Origin: Spirochaetia bacterium
GTDB lineage: Bacteria > Spirochaetota > Spirochaetia > Treponematales > Breznakiellaceae
Length of the DNA: 64,000 nt
NCBI GenBank assembly: GCA_025997595.1
Contig: BNUU01000005.1
Coordinates: 1-64,000 of the forward strand
Direction: 5' to 3'
In this document: piece after piece, positions 27,095 to 35,295 of the stretch
Layout of the letters: the number at the start of each line of letters is the position of its first letter
Numbering within the stretch: position 1 is the first letter of the stretch
The notes under the pieces: generated by a model
Database searches by the model: none
Seen by the model: the letters and a program-made list of their open reading frames with translations, nothing else
Told to the model about the DNA's origin: nothing
Translations under genes and position numbers: made by a program

Positions 27095-27904
27095 TTATTC
27101 TTTTTTCGCCAACCGCGCCGCCTTTGCAAAAATATCTCCAAAATACCGGCCTTCCTGTTCGGTGAGGCCCGCGCGGGAAATAAAGTCCCGGATGAACCGC
27201 TCCTGCTCCGCCCGGCCGGGGTGCCGGTAAAAGCCCAGGGCCTCCAGGTTCCGGGTGACCGCGGCGCACAGGGCGTCGGCCTGTTCCCGGCTCAGGGGGA
27301 CCCATGCGCCTTTGACGGGCTCATCGGCTGCGGGTCCCAGGACCTGAAACAGCTCGTAGGCGTAGATCTGCACCGCATGGGACAGGTTGAGCGAGGGGAA
27401 GGTGTCGGAGACCGGTATGTGGGAAGCGATATTGCAGAGGGCAAGCTCATCGTCCTCAAGGCCGGTACGCTCGTTGCCAAAGACCAGGGCGGTGGGGCCG
27501 GCAGCAGGGCTGCCGTTGGCGTTTCCGGCGGCATCGGCCTGCCCCGGCCGGTCCCGGAGCCAGGCCGCCAGTTCCCCGGGGGTCATGGTGATGTTTTTCC
27601 GGTGATGGCCCCGCCGCCGGGTGGTGCCTATCAGCAGGGCGCAGTCCGCCGCGGCTTCCGCAAGGGTGTCAAAAAAGGCGGCGCCATCCCAAACATCCGC
27701 CCCATGGACCGCCCGCGCCCGGATTACCGCTTCGCTCAGCGAAGCTTGCCCGTCAGGCAAGGCCGGTCCCTCCGGGGCGGGGCGGACAACTCCGGCAATC
27801 CGCAGCCGGGAAAGACCCATGTTCTTCATGGCCCGGCACACGGCCCCCACGTTCCCGCTCTCCGAAGGCCGGGAAAGGATAATCACAATATCTGACAGCC
27901 TCAT
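27095..27904 (-). CDS. TrmJ-like tRNA/rRNA 2'-O-methyltransferase (SpoU family)
   Basis: A 269-residue SPOUT enzyme. IVIILSRPSESGNVGAVCRAMKNMGLSRLRI is the N-terminal SpoU motif, ALVFGNERTGLEDDELALC is motif 2, and IPVSDTFPSLNLSHAVQIYAYELF is the SAM-binding knot motif 3. The length and a C-terminal helical extension fit the TrmJ group (Cm32/Um32 of tRNA) rather than TrmH or RlmB. Its -10 TAATAT (27916-27911) is six bases from the ATG, back-to-back with the promoter of the SDR gene. Confidence 0.87.
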   Translation of the reverse strand: MRLSDIVIILSRPSESGNVGAVCRAMKNMGLSRLRIAGVVRPAPEGPALPDGQASLSEAVIRARAVHGADVWDGAAFFDTLAEAAADCALLIGTTRRRGHHRKNITMTPGELAAWLRDRPGQADAAGNANGSPAAGPTALVFGNERTGLEDDELALCNIASHIPVSDTFPSLNLSHAVQIYAYELFQVLGPAADEPVKGAWVPLSREQADALCAAVTRNLEALGFYRHPGRAEQERFIRDFISRAGLTEQEGRYFGDIFAKAARLAKKE

Positions 27905-27941
27905 TTATCCATATTAACCCAAAATGGTATATATTATAACG
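27905..27941. promoter_or_regulatory. Bidirectional leaderless promoter, trmJ / SDR
   Basis: Minus strand: TAATAT at 27916-27911, then GGATAA, then the trmJ ATG at 27904. Plus strand: TATATT at 27930-27935, then ATAACG, then the SDR ATG at 27942. The whole spacer is 37 bases and holds no Shine-Dalgarno on either strand. Confidence 0.5.
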
Positions 27942-28697
27942 ATGGAAAAAATATTTACGGGTAAGAACGCCCTGGTAATCGGCGGCACGGGGGGCATCGG
28001 CAGGGCGGTCGCCCAGGGGCTTGCGGTACGGGGGGCCCGGCTGGTCCTCCACGGCGGCTCCTCCCGGGAACGGCTTGACGGCGCCCTGGAACTGATCCGG
28101 GCGGCCGGGGGCGCAGCCGAGGGCTTTTTATACCCGGCAGACGGCGCCGGGCCGGGGGCCGCTGCGGCGGCAATACTGACACAGGCCCGGGATCTCTGCG
28201 GCGGGGCCTCGCCGCAGATCCTGATATGCGCCTGGGGACCTTTCAAACAGGGCAGCCTTGAGGACATGGGTCCGGAGGATTGGCAGCGCCTGGTCGAAAA
28301 CAACCTGATCTTTCCGGGCATCATGGTTTCATCCCTTTTAGGGGATATGATGAAGAGACGCTGGGGGCGAATTCTGCTCTTCGGCGGCACCAACACCGAC
28401 ACGATCCGGGGGTTCCGGACCACCGCGGTTTATTCCGCAGCAAAAACCGCCCTGGGCGCGCTGGCAAAGTCTGTTGCCCGGTCCGCAGGGCCCCTGGGGG
28501 TGACCTGCAATGTGATCTGTCCGGGGCTTACGGATACGGAATATACCGGGGATGCCCTGGGGGCCTATAATTTGGAGCGGAGCCCCGGCGGGGAGGTCCT
28601 TAAACCCGAAGATATCGCCAAAATCGCCCTGGGAATCCTGGAAAACCCCCAGGTTAACGGCGGGATCATCCCGGTTGACCGGGGATTGGTCCTCTGA
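27942..28697 (+). CDS. Short-chain dehydrogenase/reductase (FabG-like)
   Basis: A 251-residue classical SDR. ALVIGGTGGIGRAVAQGLAV is the cofactor loop (TGxxxGxG), VENNLIFPG the N-N-x-x structural motif, and TAVYSAAKTALGALAKSVAR holds the catalytic Tyr and Lys. NVICPGLTDTEYTGDALG closes the active site. Specificity is not clear; fatty-acid, sugar or acetoacetyl reduction are possible. I use the ATG at 27942 because the in-frame ATG at 27924 lies inside the likely promoter. Confidence 0.85.
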   Translation: MEKIFTGKNALVIGGTGGIGRAVAQGLAVRGARLVLHGGSSRERLDGALELIRAAGGAAEGFLYPADGAGPGAAAAAILTQARDLCGGASPQILICAWGPFKQGSLEDMGPEDWQRLVENNLIFPGIMVSSLLGDMMKRRWGRILLFGGTNTDTIRGFRTTAVYSAAKTALGALAKSVARSAGPLGVTCNVICPGLTDTEYTGDALGAYNLERSPGGEVLKPEDIAKIALGILENPQVNGGIIPVDRGLVL

Positions 28698-28703
28698 AAC
28701 TGG

Positions 28704-28733
28704 TTTACAGAAGATTGTAAATTCGGCTATAAT
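28704..28733 (+). promoter_or_regulatory. Promoter of the STAS gene, leaderless
   Basis: TTTACA (28704-28709), 18-base spacer, TATAAT (28728-28733), then seven bases to the GTG at 28741. Confidence 0.6.
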
Positions 28734-28740
28734 CTATATT

Positions 28741-29292
28741 GTGACAAATGACGAAATAATTGCCGGGTTTGATGGTGAAAAAGACGAAAACCTCAAAATA
28801 AAACTCCAGTCTGTGGCGGAGGTTGAAGGTTGCCTTGTCCTCTATCTTAATGGCTATATTGATACATACAATTCCAACTATTTCCAGAAACAGGTTGGAA
28901 AGGTTATAGAGAGCGGTTTTTTCAAGCTTGTGTTTCAGTGCGGGGGGCTTAATTATGTGTCGTCGACCGGTATTGGGTCCTTTACCGCTTTCCTTAAATC
29001 GGTAAAACCCCGGGGCGGGGATGTGGTGTTCCTGGAAATACAGCCAAAGGTCTTTGAAGTCTTCCAGCTCCTGGGGTTTGCCCAGTTTTTTAACATCAAG
29101 GATAATCTGGAAGATTCCCTAAACTTTTTCCGGAGCGGTACTTCTGCGGATCCGGCGCCGGCGTTTCCCAGGAGTTTTACCTGCCCCGGCTGTACCAAGA
29201 AGTTGAAGGCCCCGAAACCGGGGCGTTTTCGTTGTTCCGAATGCAAGACTATCCTTGCCATTGATAATGCCGGACAGGTCTTTCTGGGCTAA
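28741..29292 (+). CDS. STAS-domain protein with C-terminal zinc ribbon
   Basis: A 183-residue protein. Residues 17-132 are a STAS domain of the SpoIIAA/RsbV anti-sigma antagonist type, with the candidate phosphoacceptor Ser in NYVSSTGIGSF (74-75). Residues 145-175 form a zinc ribbon (CPGC at 148-151, CSEC at 165-168). STAS antagonists switch partner anti-sigma kinases by phosphorylation; a ribbon attached to one is unusual and may bind nucleic acid or a protein. The GTG start is seven bases behind a near-consensus promoter. PspA follows 19 bases on, so the two probably share a transcript. Confidence 0.82.
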   Translation: MTNDEIIAGFDGEKDENLKIKLQSVAEVEGCLVLYLNGYIDTYNSNYFQKQVGKVIESGFFKLVFQCGGLNYVSSTGIGSFTAFLKSVKPRGGDVVFLEIQPKVFEVFQLLGFAQFFNIKDNLEDSLNFFRSGTSADPAPAFPRSFTCPGCTKKLKAPKPGRFRCSECKTILAIDNAGQVFLG

Positions 29293-29311
29293 TTAACGGG
29301 GGCTTAATACT

Positions 29312-30010
29312 ATGGGTATTTTTTCAAGACTTAAAGCGCTGATTTCTTCCAATGTGAACGATGTCATTAACAAGGCTGAAAAGCCCGAAAAAATGCTGAA
29401 TCAGGCCATCATCGACATGAACGAGCAGCTTATCGAGTCCAAAAAAGCGGTGGCCATGGCTATCGCGGATGAGAAAAAGCTTGAGCGGGAAATGGAGAAC
29501 CAGGCCGCCCAATCCAAAGAATGGGAGCGGAAGGCCATGCTGGCGGTCCAGGCGGGGAAGGACGACCTTGCCAAGGAAGCGCTGCTCCGCAAACAGGAAT
29601 ACGATAACGCATACCAGGAATACCAGAAGCAGTGGGCGTCCCAGAAGGCTTCCGTGGAAAAGCTTAAGGAAAGCCTGCGGGACTTGCAGAACAAGATCGA
29701 GGAAGCCCAACGTAAAAAAAACCTCCTGGTGGCCCGGGCCAAGCGCGCCGAGGCCCAGCAAAAGATACAGAGCACCATTTCCAGCGTATCCGGGAACCGC
29801 TCCGCCTTTGACGCCTTTGATCGGATGTCCCAAAAGGTTGACCAAATGGAAGCCGAGGCAGACGCTCACCAGGAACTGGAGGACTTTTCCTCCAACAATA
29901 ACCTGGAAAAAAAGTTCAAGGAGCTGGAAAAGTCCGACAGTTCCGCGGATCTGCTGCTGGCGGATCTGAAAGCAAAGATGCAGGCATTGCCGGACAAGTC
30001 CTCGGAGTAG
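29312..30010 (+). CDS. pspA: PspA/IM30 family protein
   Basis: A 232-residue, almost wholly coiled-coil protein (residues 25-225) of the phage-shock/IM30 ESCRT-III-like family. MGIFSRLKALISSNVNDVINKAEKPEKMLNQ is the amphipathic N-terminal helix and start of the family domain. PspA binds and stabilises stressed inner membranes. AACGGGGG upstream serves as a weak ribosome site. It probably forms an operon with the STAS-zinc ribbon gene, which would tie membrane stress to a partner-switching regulator (inference). Confidence 0.9.
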   Translation: MGIFSRLKALISSNVNDVINKAEKPEKMLNQAIIDMNEQLIESKKAVAMAIADEKKLEREMENQAAQSKEWERKAMLAVQAGKDDLAKEALLRKQEYDNAYQEYQKQWASQKASVEKLKESLRDLQNKIEEAQRKKNLLVARAKRAEAQQKIQSTISSVSGNRSAFDAFDRMSQKVDQMEAEADAHQELEDFSSNNNLEKKFKELEKSDSSADLLLADLKAKMQALPDKSSE

Positions 30011-30045
30011 CGGCAGGCCCCCCTTACGGGTGCTTTTACCTAGTC

Positions 30046-30054
30046 TGTGGATAA
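30046..30054 (-). promoter_or_regulatory. DnaA box 1
   Basis: Perfect TTATCCACA on the minus strand. Confidence 0.65.
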
Positions 30055-30066
30055 GTTGTTTATAGT

Positions 30067-30105
30067 CCTGTATAAAAACGGAGGGTGTATCTGTTTTTAT
30101 ACAGG
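30067..30105. repeat. Perfect 13-bp inverted repeat
   Basis: CCTGTATAAAAAC at 30067-30079 and its reverse complement at 30093-30105, separated by 13 bases. Could be an operator or the terminator of pspA, although no T-run follows directly. Confidence 0.7.
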
Positions 30106-30268
30106 TTGATCTTTACTTCAAGCGAAGGCCCGGGCGGATAATTTATAATTCTTTATCTTGTATAGAATTATGGTATTTTTTTACAAGAATTATGACTTTT
30201 TCCCGATCCCCGGCGCCTCAAAACCGGTGAAAAACGCACCGGTTTGGCCCTTTTTACCCCTTTTTGGC

Positions 30269-30277
30269 TGTGGATAA
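30269..30277 (-). promoter_or_regulatory. DnaA box 2
   Basis: Second perfect TTATCCACA on the minus strand, 223 bases from the first, same orientation. Confidence 0.65.
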
Positions 30278-30336
30278 CTTGTTGACAAAGCTTAACCGGC
30301 CTTGCAATAGCGGTTACCCCATGCTAGGCTTAGGGG

Positions 30337-31251
30337 GTGAAGAACATCGCGCGGTTGGTGCGTTTTTTCAGTCTCTGCTTTATCACCCTGTTTTTGTCGG
30401 CGGTTGGTGTGCGGTATCTCCATATCAGGATTGACACAATGCGGTTCCTCCCCCCAAAGCCGGAGCAGATCATGCAGGAGCTGTTTACCGCCGCCCAATG
30501 GGCCCTTCCGCTGACGGTCTACGCCAGCCTCTTGCTCAGCCTGAGCTATTCTGTCAGGCGGCGTATTCCTTTCATTCTGTCGATTATCATCCTGGTGGTC
30601 CTTGCAGGCGCCTTTAGCACCGGAGTTTTCATGGGAATTGATGGTCTTGCCCATATTTCTTCCCCTTCAAAAAGTCCAAAGACCCTGGGCAGTCCGGGGC
30701 TTATCCTGACCCAGGGTGACAACCGCATGATACTCCTCAGGGAACCGGCGGAATTGGAGGGGTCACGGGTGGTTTCCCTGCCGGGGCAGGCCCTGATCTA
30801 CCAGGAAGTACCCCTTGGGCCGAACAATACCATTTTGCCCCTGCCCCCCGTGCCTTTCCGGTTCTCCATGAGCCGGCTGCTGCAAAGCCTTACCACCGAC
30901 TTTTCCCTTACGGGCCGGGAATTCGAGCGCCGGTTTAACGCGGGACCGGACTCATTCCTCATTTATGGGGTTTCCCTGATATTCCTGCTGGTGAGCCTGC
31001 GGTTTATCTTGAATTTCAGTAACTGGCCCCTGGCGAACCTGTTTTTGGGAGCTCTTGCCTTTCGGGGTATCCTGACCCTGGAAACCTTTCTCGATACGGC
31101 GGATACGCAGGAACTTCTGTTTTCCTTTTTGGGGGACCGTGTTTCCGCTCCTTTCATCACCCCCCTGGTATTATGCATCCTTGCCATCCTGATTTGCCTC
31201 TATTCCGGCCTGAACTGGCTGGTAGGAAGAAGGGTAGGCGATGGCGATTAA
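30337..31251 (+). CDS. Membrane protein of unknown function
   Basis: I do not recognise this 304-residue protein. It has a hydrophobic segment at about 10-27, two more at 55-75 and 80-100, an extracytoplasmic stretch at about 105-205 (with PGQALIYQEVPLGPN), and three more segments to the C terminus. The start appears to be the GTG at 30337. Its 3' end overlaps the next membrane-protein gene by 11 bases, so the two are one operon and probably one complex. Confidence 0.7.
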   Translation: MKNIARLVRFFSLCFITLFLSAVGVRYLHIRIDTMRFLPPKPEQIMQELFTAAQWALPLTVYASLLLSLSYSVRRRIPFILSIIILVVLAGAFSTGVFMGIDGLAHISSPSKSPKTLGSPGLILTQGDNRMILLREPAELEGSRVVSLPGQALIYQEVPLGPNNTILPLPPVPFRFSMSRLLQSLTTDFSLTGREFERRFNAGPDSFLIYGVSLIFLLVSLRFILNFSNWPLANLFLGALAFRGILTLETFLDTADTQELLFSFLGDRVSAPFITPLVLCILAILICLYSGLNWLVGRRVGDGD

Positions 31252-33034
31252 CAGTAAAAAAGATAACTTTTTGAGCCCCACGGCGATTTTTATCTATTAT
31301 ATAGTACTTTCGGCCCTGGGGATTATGGCCTTCCGCTTTATTTTTATGGGTGAAAACCCGCCGCTCCCCCCTGTTGCCCGTAAATGGCGTTTTGCCCAGG
31401 GGGCCTTCGAGCTTTTGAGCCTGTTCCCTGCCCTGGCCATGACCGCCCTGGTTATTCCCTTCGGCCTCATGGCGGAGAGCAGGGAAACCGGGGAAGGCGC
31501 CCTCAGGTTTTCCCCGGTGTTTTTCAAGCGTCTTACGGGGCCCATCATCACCGCCATTACCGCCGCCGTAATCTACGGGCTGCTGTTTTTCCTGGTCCTG
31601 CCCCAGGTGCAGGACTACCGGGCCAATATGCGCTTCGAGGGCCAGCTCTACCAGCTGTCCAGGGAACGGGCGGAAGAGCACGCTGCCCTGGGGGAATGGT
31701 CCCAGGTTACCCAGTTTATCAACCTCTGCGAAAGGATATGGCCGGGCAGTCCGGGGCTTGCGGGTCTTAAAGTTGAGGCTGATATCAGGACGGAAGAGCT
31801 TCGCAGCCACCAGGATGAGGAAAATGCGGGGGCTCCGGTGGAAACCGGTTACCGGGATGCGGTCTCTGCGGGGATACCGGGGCAGCGGCAGCCGGTTTCC
31901 GACAGGGAGGCCATTACCCAAGCGGAAAAAGCCCGGCAGGAAGAGCGCTACTACGATGCCCATTGGCTTGCGACTATGGCCGGGCGGCAGGCAAAACCGG
32001 GCAGCCCGGAGCAGGCTGAAGCCGCCCGTGTGGCCAGTCTGGCCTGGAACAGCATAAGCTCCCTGGCCCCCAGCGCCTATGAGAAAAAGCTCTCCGATCT
32101 CTATCACCTGAAACAATCCGGCTACGAGGCAATGGTCGCCGGGGAGTGGATACGGGCCTACTATATTTTCCTGGAACTCTCCAAATTGACTCCCGCAGAC
32201 CCGGATGTGGCGAATTTCCTTGCTAAAAGCGATCAGGAAACCCACGAAGTGGCCTTCTTTACCGACGAAATGGACCGGGCGGCAGGGGAAGCCCTTACCG
32301 AAGCGGTCTATTCCATCCCCATCCGGCCCCAAACCGGGGGCGTATTCGGCCGGGGGGTGCTCCGGTTCTCATCAATATCCTACTTTTCCGATGTGTCCTA
32401 CGGGTTTGGCCTTGAGTTTGTCTCCTTTGATGCGGCCGGCCGTCCGGAAACCCGGTTCGAGGCCCCCTACGCCAAAATAATCCCCATGATATTGAATGAC
32501 CAACAGCGGATTGTGGTGATGATGCGGGCCCTGGACCGCTATGACAAAACCAAACGCTGGGAACCGGTGTGGGAGTCCCCTGCCGGGGATACCCAGATCA
32601 TCCTGGACATGAATTATGAGAATTTCCTGCTTCTCTCACGGGTAAAACGGGGGGTGGACAACCTCAGCGTCGGGGAACTTTTTACCGCCGCAAAAAATCT
32701 GGGCCCATACGGGTATATTCCCCAGGTCTTTGAGGCGGAAGCCATATACCGGCTCTGTGAGCCCCTGATTTTTCTGCCCATAGCAATTTTTACCATCATC
32801 ATCGGCTGGCGGTACCGGGCAAAAAAACGGCCCCGGTATATTGCGGTGCCCATGCTCTTTGTGCTGCCCCTGGTTTTTAACGGCCTGGTACATTTTTACC
32901 GGCACATCCTCAATACCCTGGGAACCTGGACCGTCCTGAGCCTGGGCTTTTCCAGCGCCACGGTGATTTTCCCCGTGGGGATAGGGGTTCTGTTTGTGAT
33001 TTCCCTGATCAGCCTGGCTTTCCAGCACGAATAA
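31241..33034 (+). CDS. Large membrane protein of unknown function, partner of the preceding gene
   Basis: A 597-residue protein that I cannot assign. Three hydrophobic segments lie in the first 125 residues (IFIYYIVLSALGIMAF, LLSLFPALAMTALVIPFGL, AVIYGLLFFLVLPQV). A soluble helical region with TPR-like spacing follows (about 130-330, e.g. YYDAHWLATMAGRQAKPGSPEQAEAAR), then a beta-rich region, and three segments at the C terminus. N- and C-terminal membrane blocks around a periplasmic middle recall the LptF/LptG layout, but I see no clear family motif. It ends 22 bases from the convergent murA. Confidence 0.7.
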   Translation: MAINSKKDNFLSPTAIFIYYIVLSALGIMAFRFIFMGENPPLPPVARKWRFAQGAFELLSLFPALAMTALVIPFGLMAESRETGEGALRFSPVFFKRLTGPIITAITAAVIYGLLFFLVLPQVQDYRANMRFEGQLYQLSRERAEEHAALGEWSQVTQFINLCERIWPGSPGLAGLKVEADIRTEELRSHQDEENAGAPVETGYRDAVSAGIPGQRQPVSDREAITQAEKARQEERYYDAHWLATMAGRQAKPGSPEQAEAARVASLAWNSISSLAPSAYEKKLSDLYHLKQSGYEAMVAGEWIRAYYIFLELSKLTPADPDVANFLAKSDQETHEVAFFTDEMDRAAGEALTEAVYSIPIRPQTGGVFGRGVLRFSSISYFSDVSYGFGLEFVSFDAAGRPETRFEAPYAKIIPMILNDQQRIVVMMRALDRYDKTKRWEPVWESPAGDTQIILDMNYENFLLLSRVKRGVDNLSVGELFTAAKNLGPYGYIPQVFEAEAIYRLCEPLIFLPIAIFTIIIGWRYRAKKRPRYIAVPMLFVLPLVFNGLVHFYRHILNTLGTWTVLSLGFSSATVIFPVGIGVLFVISLISLAFQHE

Positions 33035-33056
33035 ACGCTGCTGTCGAAATCCCTTA

Positions 33057-34331
33057 CTATTTGCTGATTATCTTCGCCCCCAGCGAGGACAGCCGCTTAA
33101 CGATATGCTCGTACCCCCGTTCAATCTGGTAGATGTTGCGGATCACGCTTTTCCCTTCGGCGCACATGGCGGCGATGATCATGGCCATGCCGGCCCGGAC
33201 ATCGGGGCTCTGGAGCTCCGATCCTGAGAGGCGGGAGGGGCCGGTCACCACGGCGCGGTGGGGGTCGCAGAGGACGATCCGGGCGCCCATGCCGATAAGT
33301 TTGTCCACAAAGAACATCCGGGATTCGAACATCTTTTCGTGGATCAGTACCGTGCCCTTGACCTGGGTGGCCACCACGGTGATGATGCTGGTTAGGTCCG
33401 GGGGGAAGCCCGGCCAGGGGGCATCGTCAATTTTGGGGATCATGCCCCCCAGGTCGCTGTTGACCGCCATGGATTGCTTGGCCGGCACGTGAACCGTGGT
33501 CCCCTCATGGGCCCACTTGATCCCCAGCTTGCCAAAGGCCAGCTTCGCGGGGCGCAGGTCCTGGGCTTTGATTCCTTCGATGGTAAGCTCCCCCCGGGTG
33601 GCCGCCGCCAGGCCGATAAAGGAGCCCACCTCCATAAAATCCGCCCCAATCGCAAAATCACAGCCGGAAAGTTTCTGTACCCCGGTAATGGTGAGAATGT
33701 TGGAACCGATGCCGCTAATCCGCGCGCCCATGGAGACCAGCATGTTGCAGAGATCCTGCACATGGGGCTCACTGGCGGCGTTGGTCAGGATGGTTTCACC
33801 CTTTGCCAGTACCGCCGCCATGACGGCGTTTTCCGTGGCGGTAACCGAAGCCTCGTCCAAAAAGATGTCTGCCCCCTTGAGGCTTTTGGCGGTAAAAATA
33901 AAGGCGCCGGCGGCTTTAACCTTTGCGCCCAGTTCGGTGAGGGCCAGAAAATGGGTGTCCAGCCGGCGGCGGCCTATCACATCCCCGCCGGGAGGGGGCA
34001 GCACCGCCTTGCCGGTCCGGGCCAAAAGGGGCCCCGCAAACAGAATGGAGGCGCGGATCTTCCGGGCCTGTTCCAGGGGAATTTCCGAAGTTTTGATATC
34101 CTTTAACGTAAGCCGCCAGGCGTTGGGCCCGATGGATTTCGCCGTACCGCCGAAGGCGGTGTATATCTCCATCATCACCTGCACATCCTCAATGTCGGGG
34201 ATGTTCCGCAAAATCACCGGCTCATCGGTCAGCAGGGCAGCCGCAAGGCAGGGCAGGGCGGCGTTCTTGTTCCCGCTTGCCCGGATACTGCCCCGTATCG
34301 GCGTCCCGCCTTCAATCAGGTACTCAGTCAT
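33057..34331 (-). CDS. murA: UDP-N-acetylglucosamine 1-carboxyvinyltransferase
   Basis: First committed enzyme of peptidoglycan synthesis, adding enolpyruvate to UDP-GlcNAc. The 424-residue protein has Lys22 in SGNKNAALP and the EPSP-synthase-like double fold. The loop that normally carries the catalytic Cys reads [17 protein letters not shown], with Asp at 117. The same Cys-to-Asp change in other bacteria keeps activity but blocks fosfomycin alkylation. A -10-like TATACA lies ten bases upstream of the ATG, so the leader is very short. Confidence 0.96.
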   Translation of the reverse strand: MTEYLIEGGTPIRGSIRASGNKNAALPCLAAALLTDEPVILRNIPDIEDVQVMMEIYTAFGGTAKSIGPNAWRLTLKDIKTSEIPLEQARKIRASILFAGPLLARTGKAVLPPPGGDVIGRRRLDTHFLALTELGAKVKAAGAFIFTAKSLKGADIFLDEASVTATENAVMAAVLAKGETILTNAASEPHVQDLCNMLVSMGARISGIGSNILTITGVQKLSGCDFAIGADFMEVGSFIGLAAATRGELTIEGIKAQDLRPAKLAFGKLGIKWAHEGTTVHVPAKQSMAVNSDLGGMIPKIDDAPWPGFPPDLTSIITVVATQVKGTVLIHEKMFESRMFFVDKLIGMGARIVLCDPHRAVVTGPSRLSGSELQSPDVRAGMAMIIAAMCAEGKSVIRNIYQIERGYEHIVKRLSSLGAKIISK

Positions 34332-34408
34332 ATAATACGACTGTATAGGGCCAGGGTTGTTATGTCAAATGCGGCTTCACGCCTATGAAACGAAAAATAC
34401 CCCATTCC

Positions 34409-34759
34409 TTAGCCCTCTTCCTCCTGCATTTTTAGAAACTGATCCACCTGGCTAAGCACAAACTCCTGGTATCTCGGCTTGAGGTTGCCAAAAAGGGCCA
34501 GCAATTTGGTCACCCGGACGCCCTTTTCCGAGTTGTACCGCTCCCCTTCGCCGGTTTTCAGCCATTGGGGGTTCACGTCAAAGGAATCGCAGATTAGCCG
34601 GATGTGGCGATCATTGACGACCCGTTTGCCCTGCTCAATAAGGGTAATAAGTGTCGCAGAAACGGAAATCATTTTGGCGAACTCACTTTGCGTTAATTTT
34701 AGCTCTTTTCTTAGGAGTTTAACCCGCTGATTGACGTTCAAACCGTCCTTTTCACCCAT
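34409..34759 (-). CDS. XRE-family HTH regulator
   Basis: A 116-residue protein with an HTH_3 domain at residues 9-67 (VNQRVKLLRKELKLTQSEFAKMI, ATLITLIEQGKRVVNDRHI, ICDSFDVNPQWLKTGEG). That last motif is common in phage-repressor-like and stand-alone XRE proteins. The C-terminal 45 residues are helical. It is divergent from a small gene at 34882, whose promoter lies between them and may be its target (inference). Confidence 0.82.
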   Translation of the reverse strand: MGEKDGLNVNQRVKLLRKELKLTQSEFAKMISVSATLITLIEQGKRVVNDRHIRLICDSFDVNPQWLKTGEGERYNSEKGVRVTKLLALFGNLKPRYQEFVLSQVDQFLKMQEEEG

Positions 34760-34813
34760 AGCGGAATAATACCTTAAAAAGCACTCGTTTTCAATTGACG
34801 GCTGAAATATGGC

Positions 34814-34843
34814 TTGACAATAATTACAATATAACTTTATATT
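34814..34843 (+). promoter_or_regulatory. Promoter of the 64-residue gene
   Basis: TTGACA (34814-34819), 18-base spacer, TATATT (34838-34843), about 38 bases ahead of the ATG at 34882. Confidence 0.55.
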
Positions 34844-34881
34844 AGTTTCAATGTTATTTTTAAGAATTTTAGGATAATTTT

Positions 34882-35076
34882 ATGGGTAATGATGGGAAAC
34901 TTGCATTGATGAAAGGCTTTAACCGCCTATCCGGCGAAAAACAGGCTGAAATTCTCGGCATGGTGAAGGCGCTTACCTTTACCCAGTTGGGGGAGGACAA
35001 GAAGGCATTGGCGTTTGTGAATGCCATGAACAAAAGCCAGGACAAGAACGGGCATTTAACCAAGAGAATAGGTTAG
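34882..35076 (+). CDS. Small protein of unknown function (64 residues)
   Basis: Not recognised. It is a soluble, lysine-rich, helical protein (MGNDGKLALMKGFNRL, then GEKQAEILGMVKALTF). AGGATAA precedes the ATG and a consensus-like promoter is upstream, which supports a real gene. It lies opposite an XRE regulator and is followed by three stem-loops, so it may be part of a small regulated cassette. Confidence 0.6.
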   Translation: MGNDGKLALMKGFNRLSGEKQAEILGMVKALTFTQLGEDKKALAFVNAMNKSQDKNGHLTKRIG

Positions 35077-35085
35077 GTAGTGGCT

Positions 35086-35256
35086 TTTAGGCCGTCTTTG
35101 GACGGCTTAAAGATGGCGGGTGTTACCTGTCGGATAGATACAACGCCGCGGCCGTGTGGTACACGAAGGCGGCGTGGATAAATGGGAGTTATGTGTCATT
35201 TTTCGCCTGAAATATTCGGAAGGCCAAGCGGTCGGGGAGAATATTTCAGGCGAAAA
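35086..35256. other. Three consecutive stem-loops between the 64-residue gene and the outer-membrane gene
   Basis: First, GCCGTC-TTTG-GACGGC at 35091-35106, with flanking TTTTA/TAAAG complementarity. Second, an interrupted hairpin at 35143-35175: ACGCCGC pairs with GCGGCGT and, inside it, CGTGT with ACACG around GGT. Third, a perfect 18-bp inverted repeat, 35200-35217 (TTTTCGCCTGAAATATTC) with 35239-35256, 21-base loop. None has a T-run, so they are not simple terminators. A small structured RNA or leader of the downstream gene is possible. Confidence 0.65.
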
Positions 35257-35295
35257 GGCAAATTCAAAAATAGCTCCAAAAAATAGGAGATTGCA

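Larger units (their letters stand above)
30011..30336. other. 326-bp spacer with two DnaA boxes and inverted repeats
   Basis: No gene is visible. It holds two perfect DnaA boxes in the same orientation (TGTGGATAA at 30046-30054 and 30269-30277), a perfect 13-bp inverted repeat (30067-30079 with 30093-30105), an 8-bp inverted repeat ATAATTCT/AGAATTAT (30145-30152 with 30164-30171), a further AGAATTAT at 30186, and a TTGACA at 30282. It is AT-rich in the middle. Confidence 0.75.

Noticed and set aside
30011..30336. Chromosomal replication origin
   Set aside because: Only two DnaA boxes and no dnaA/dnaN neighbour. Kept as a DnaA-linked spacer only.
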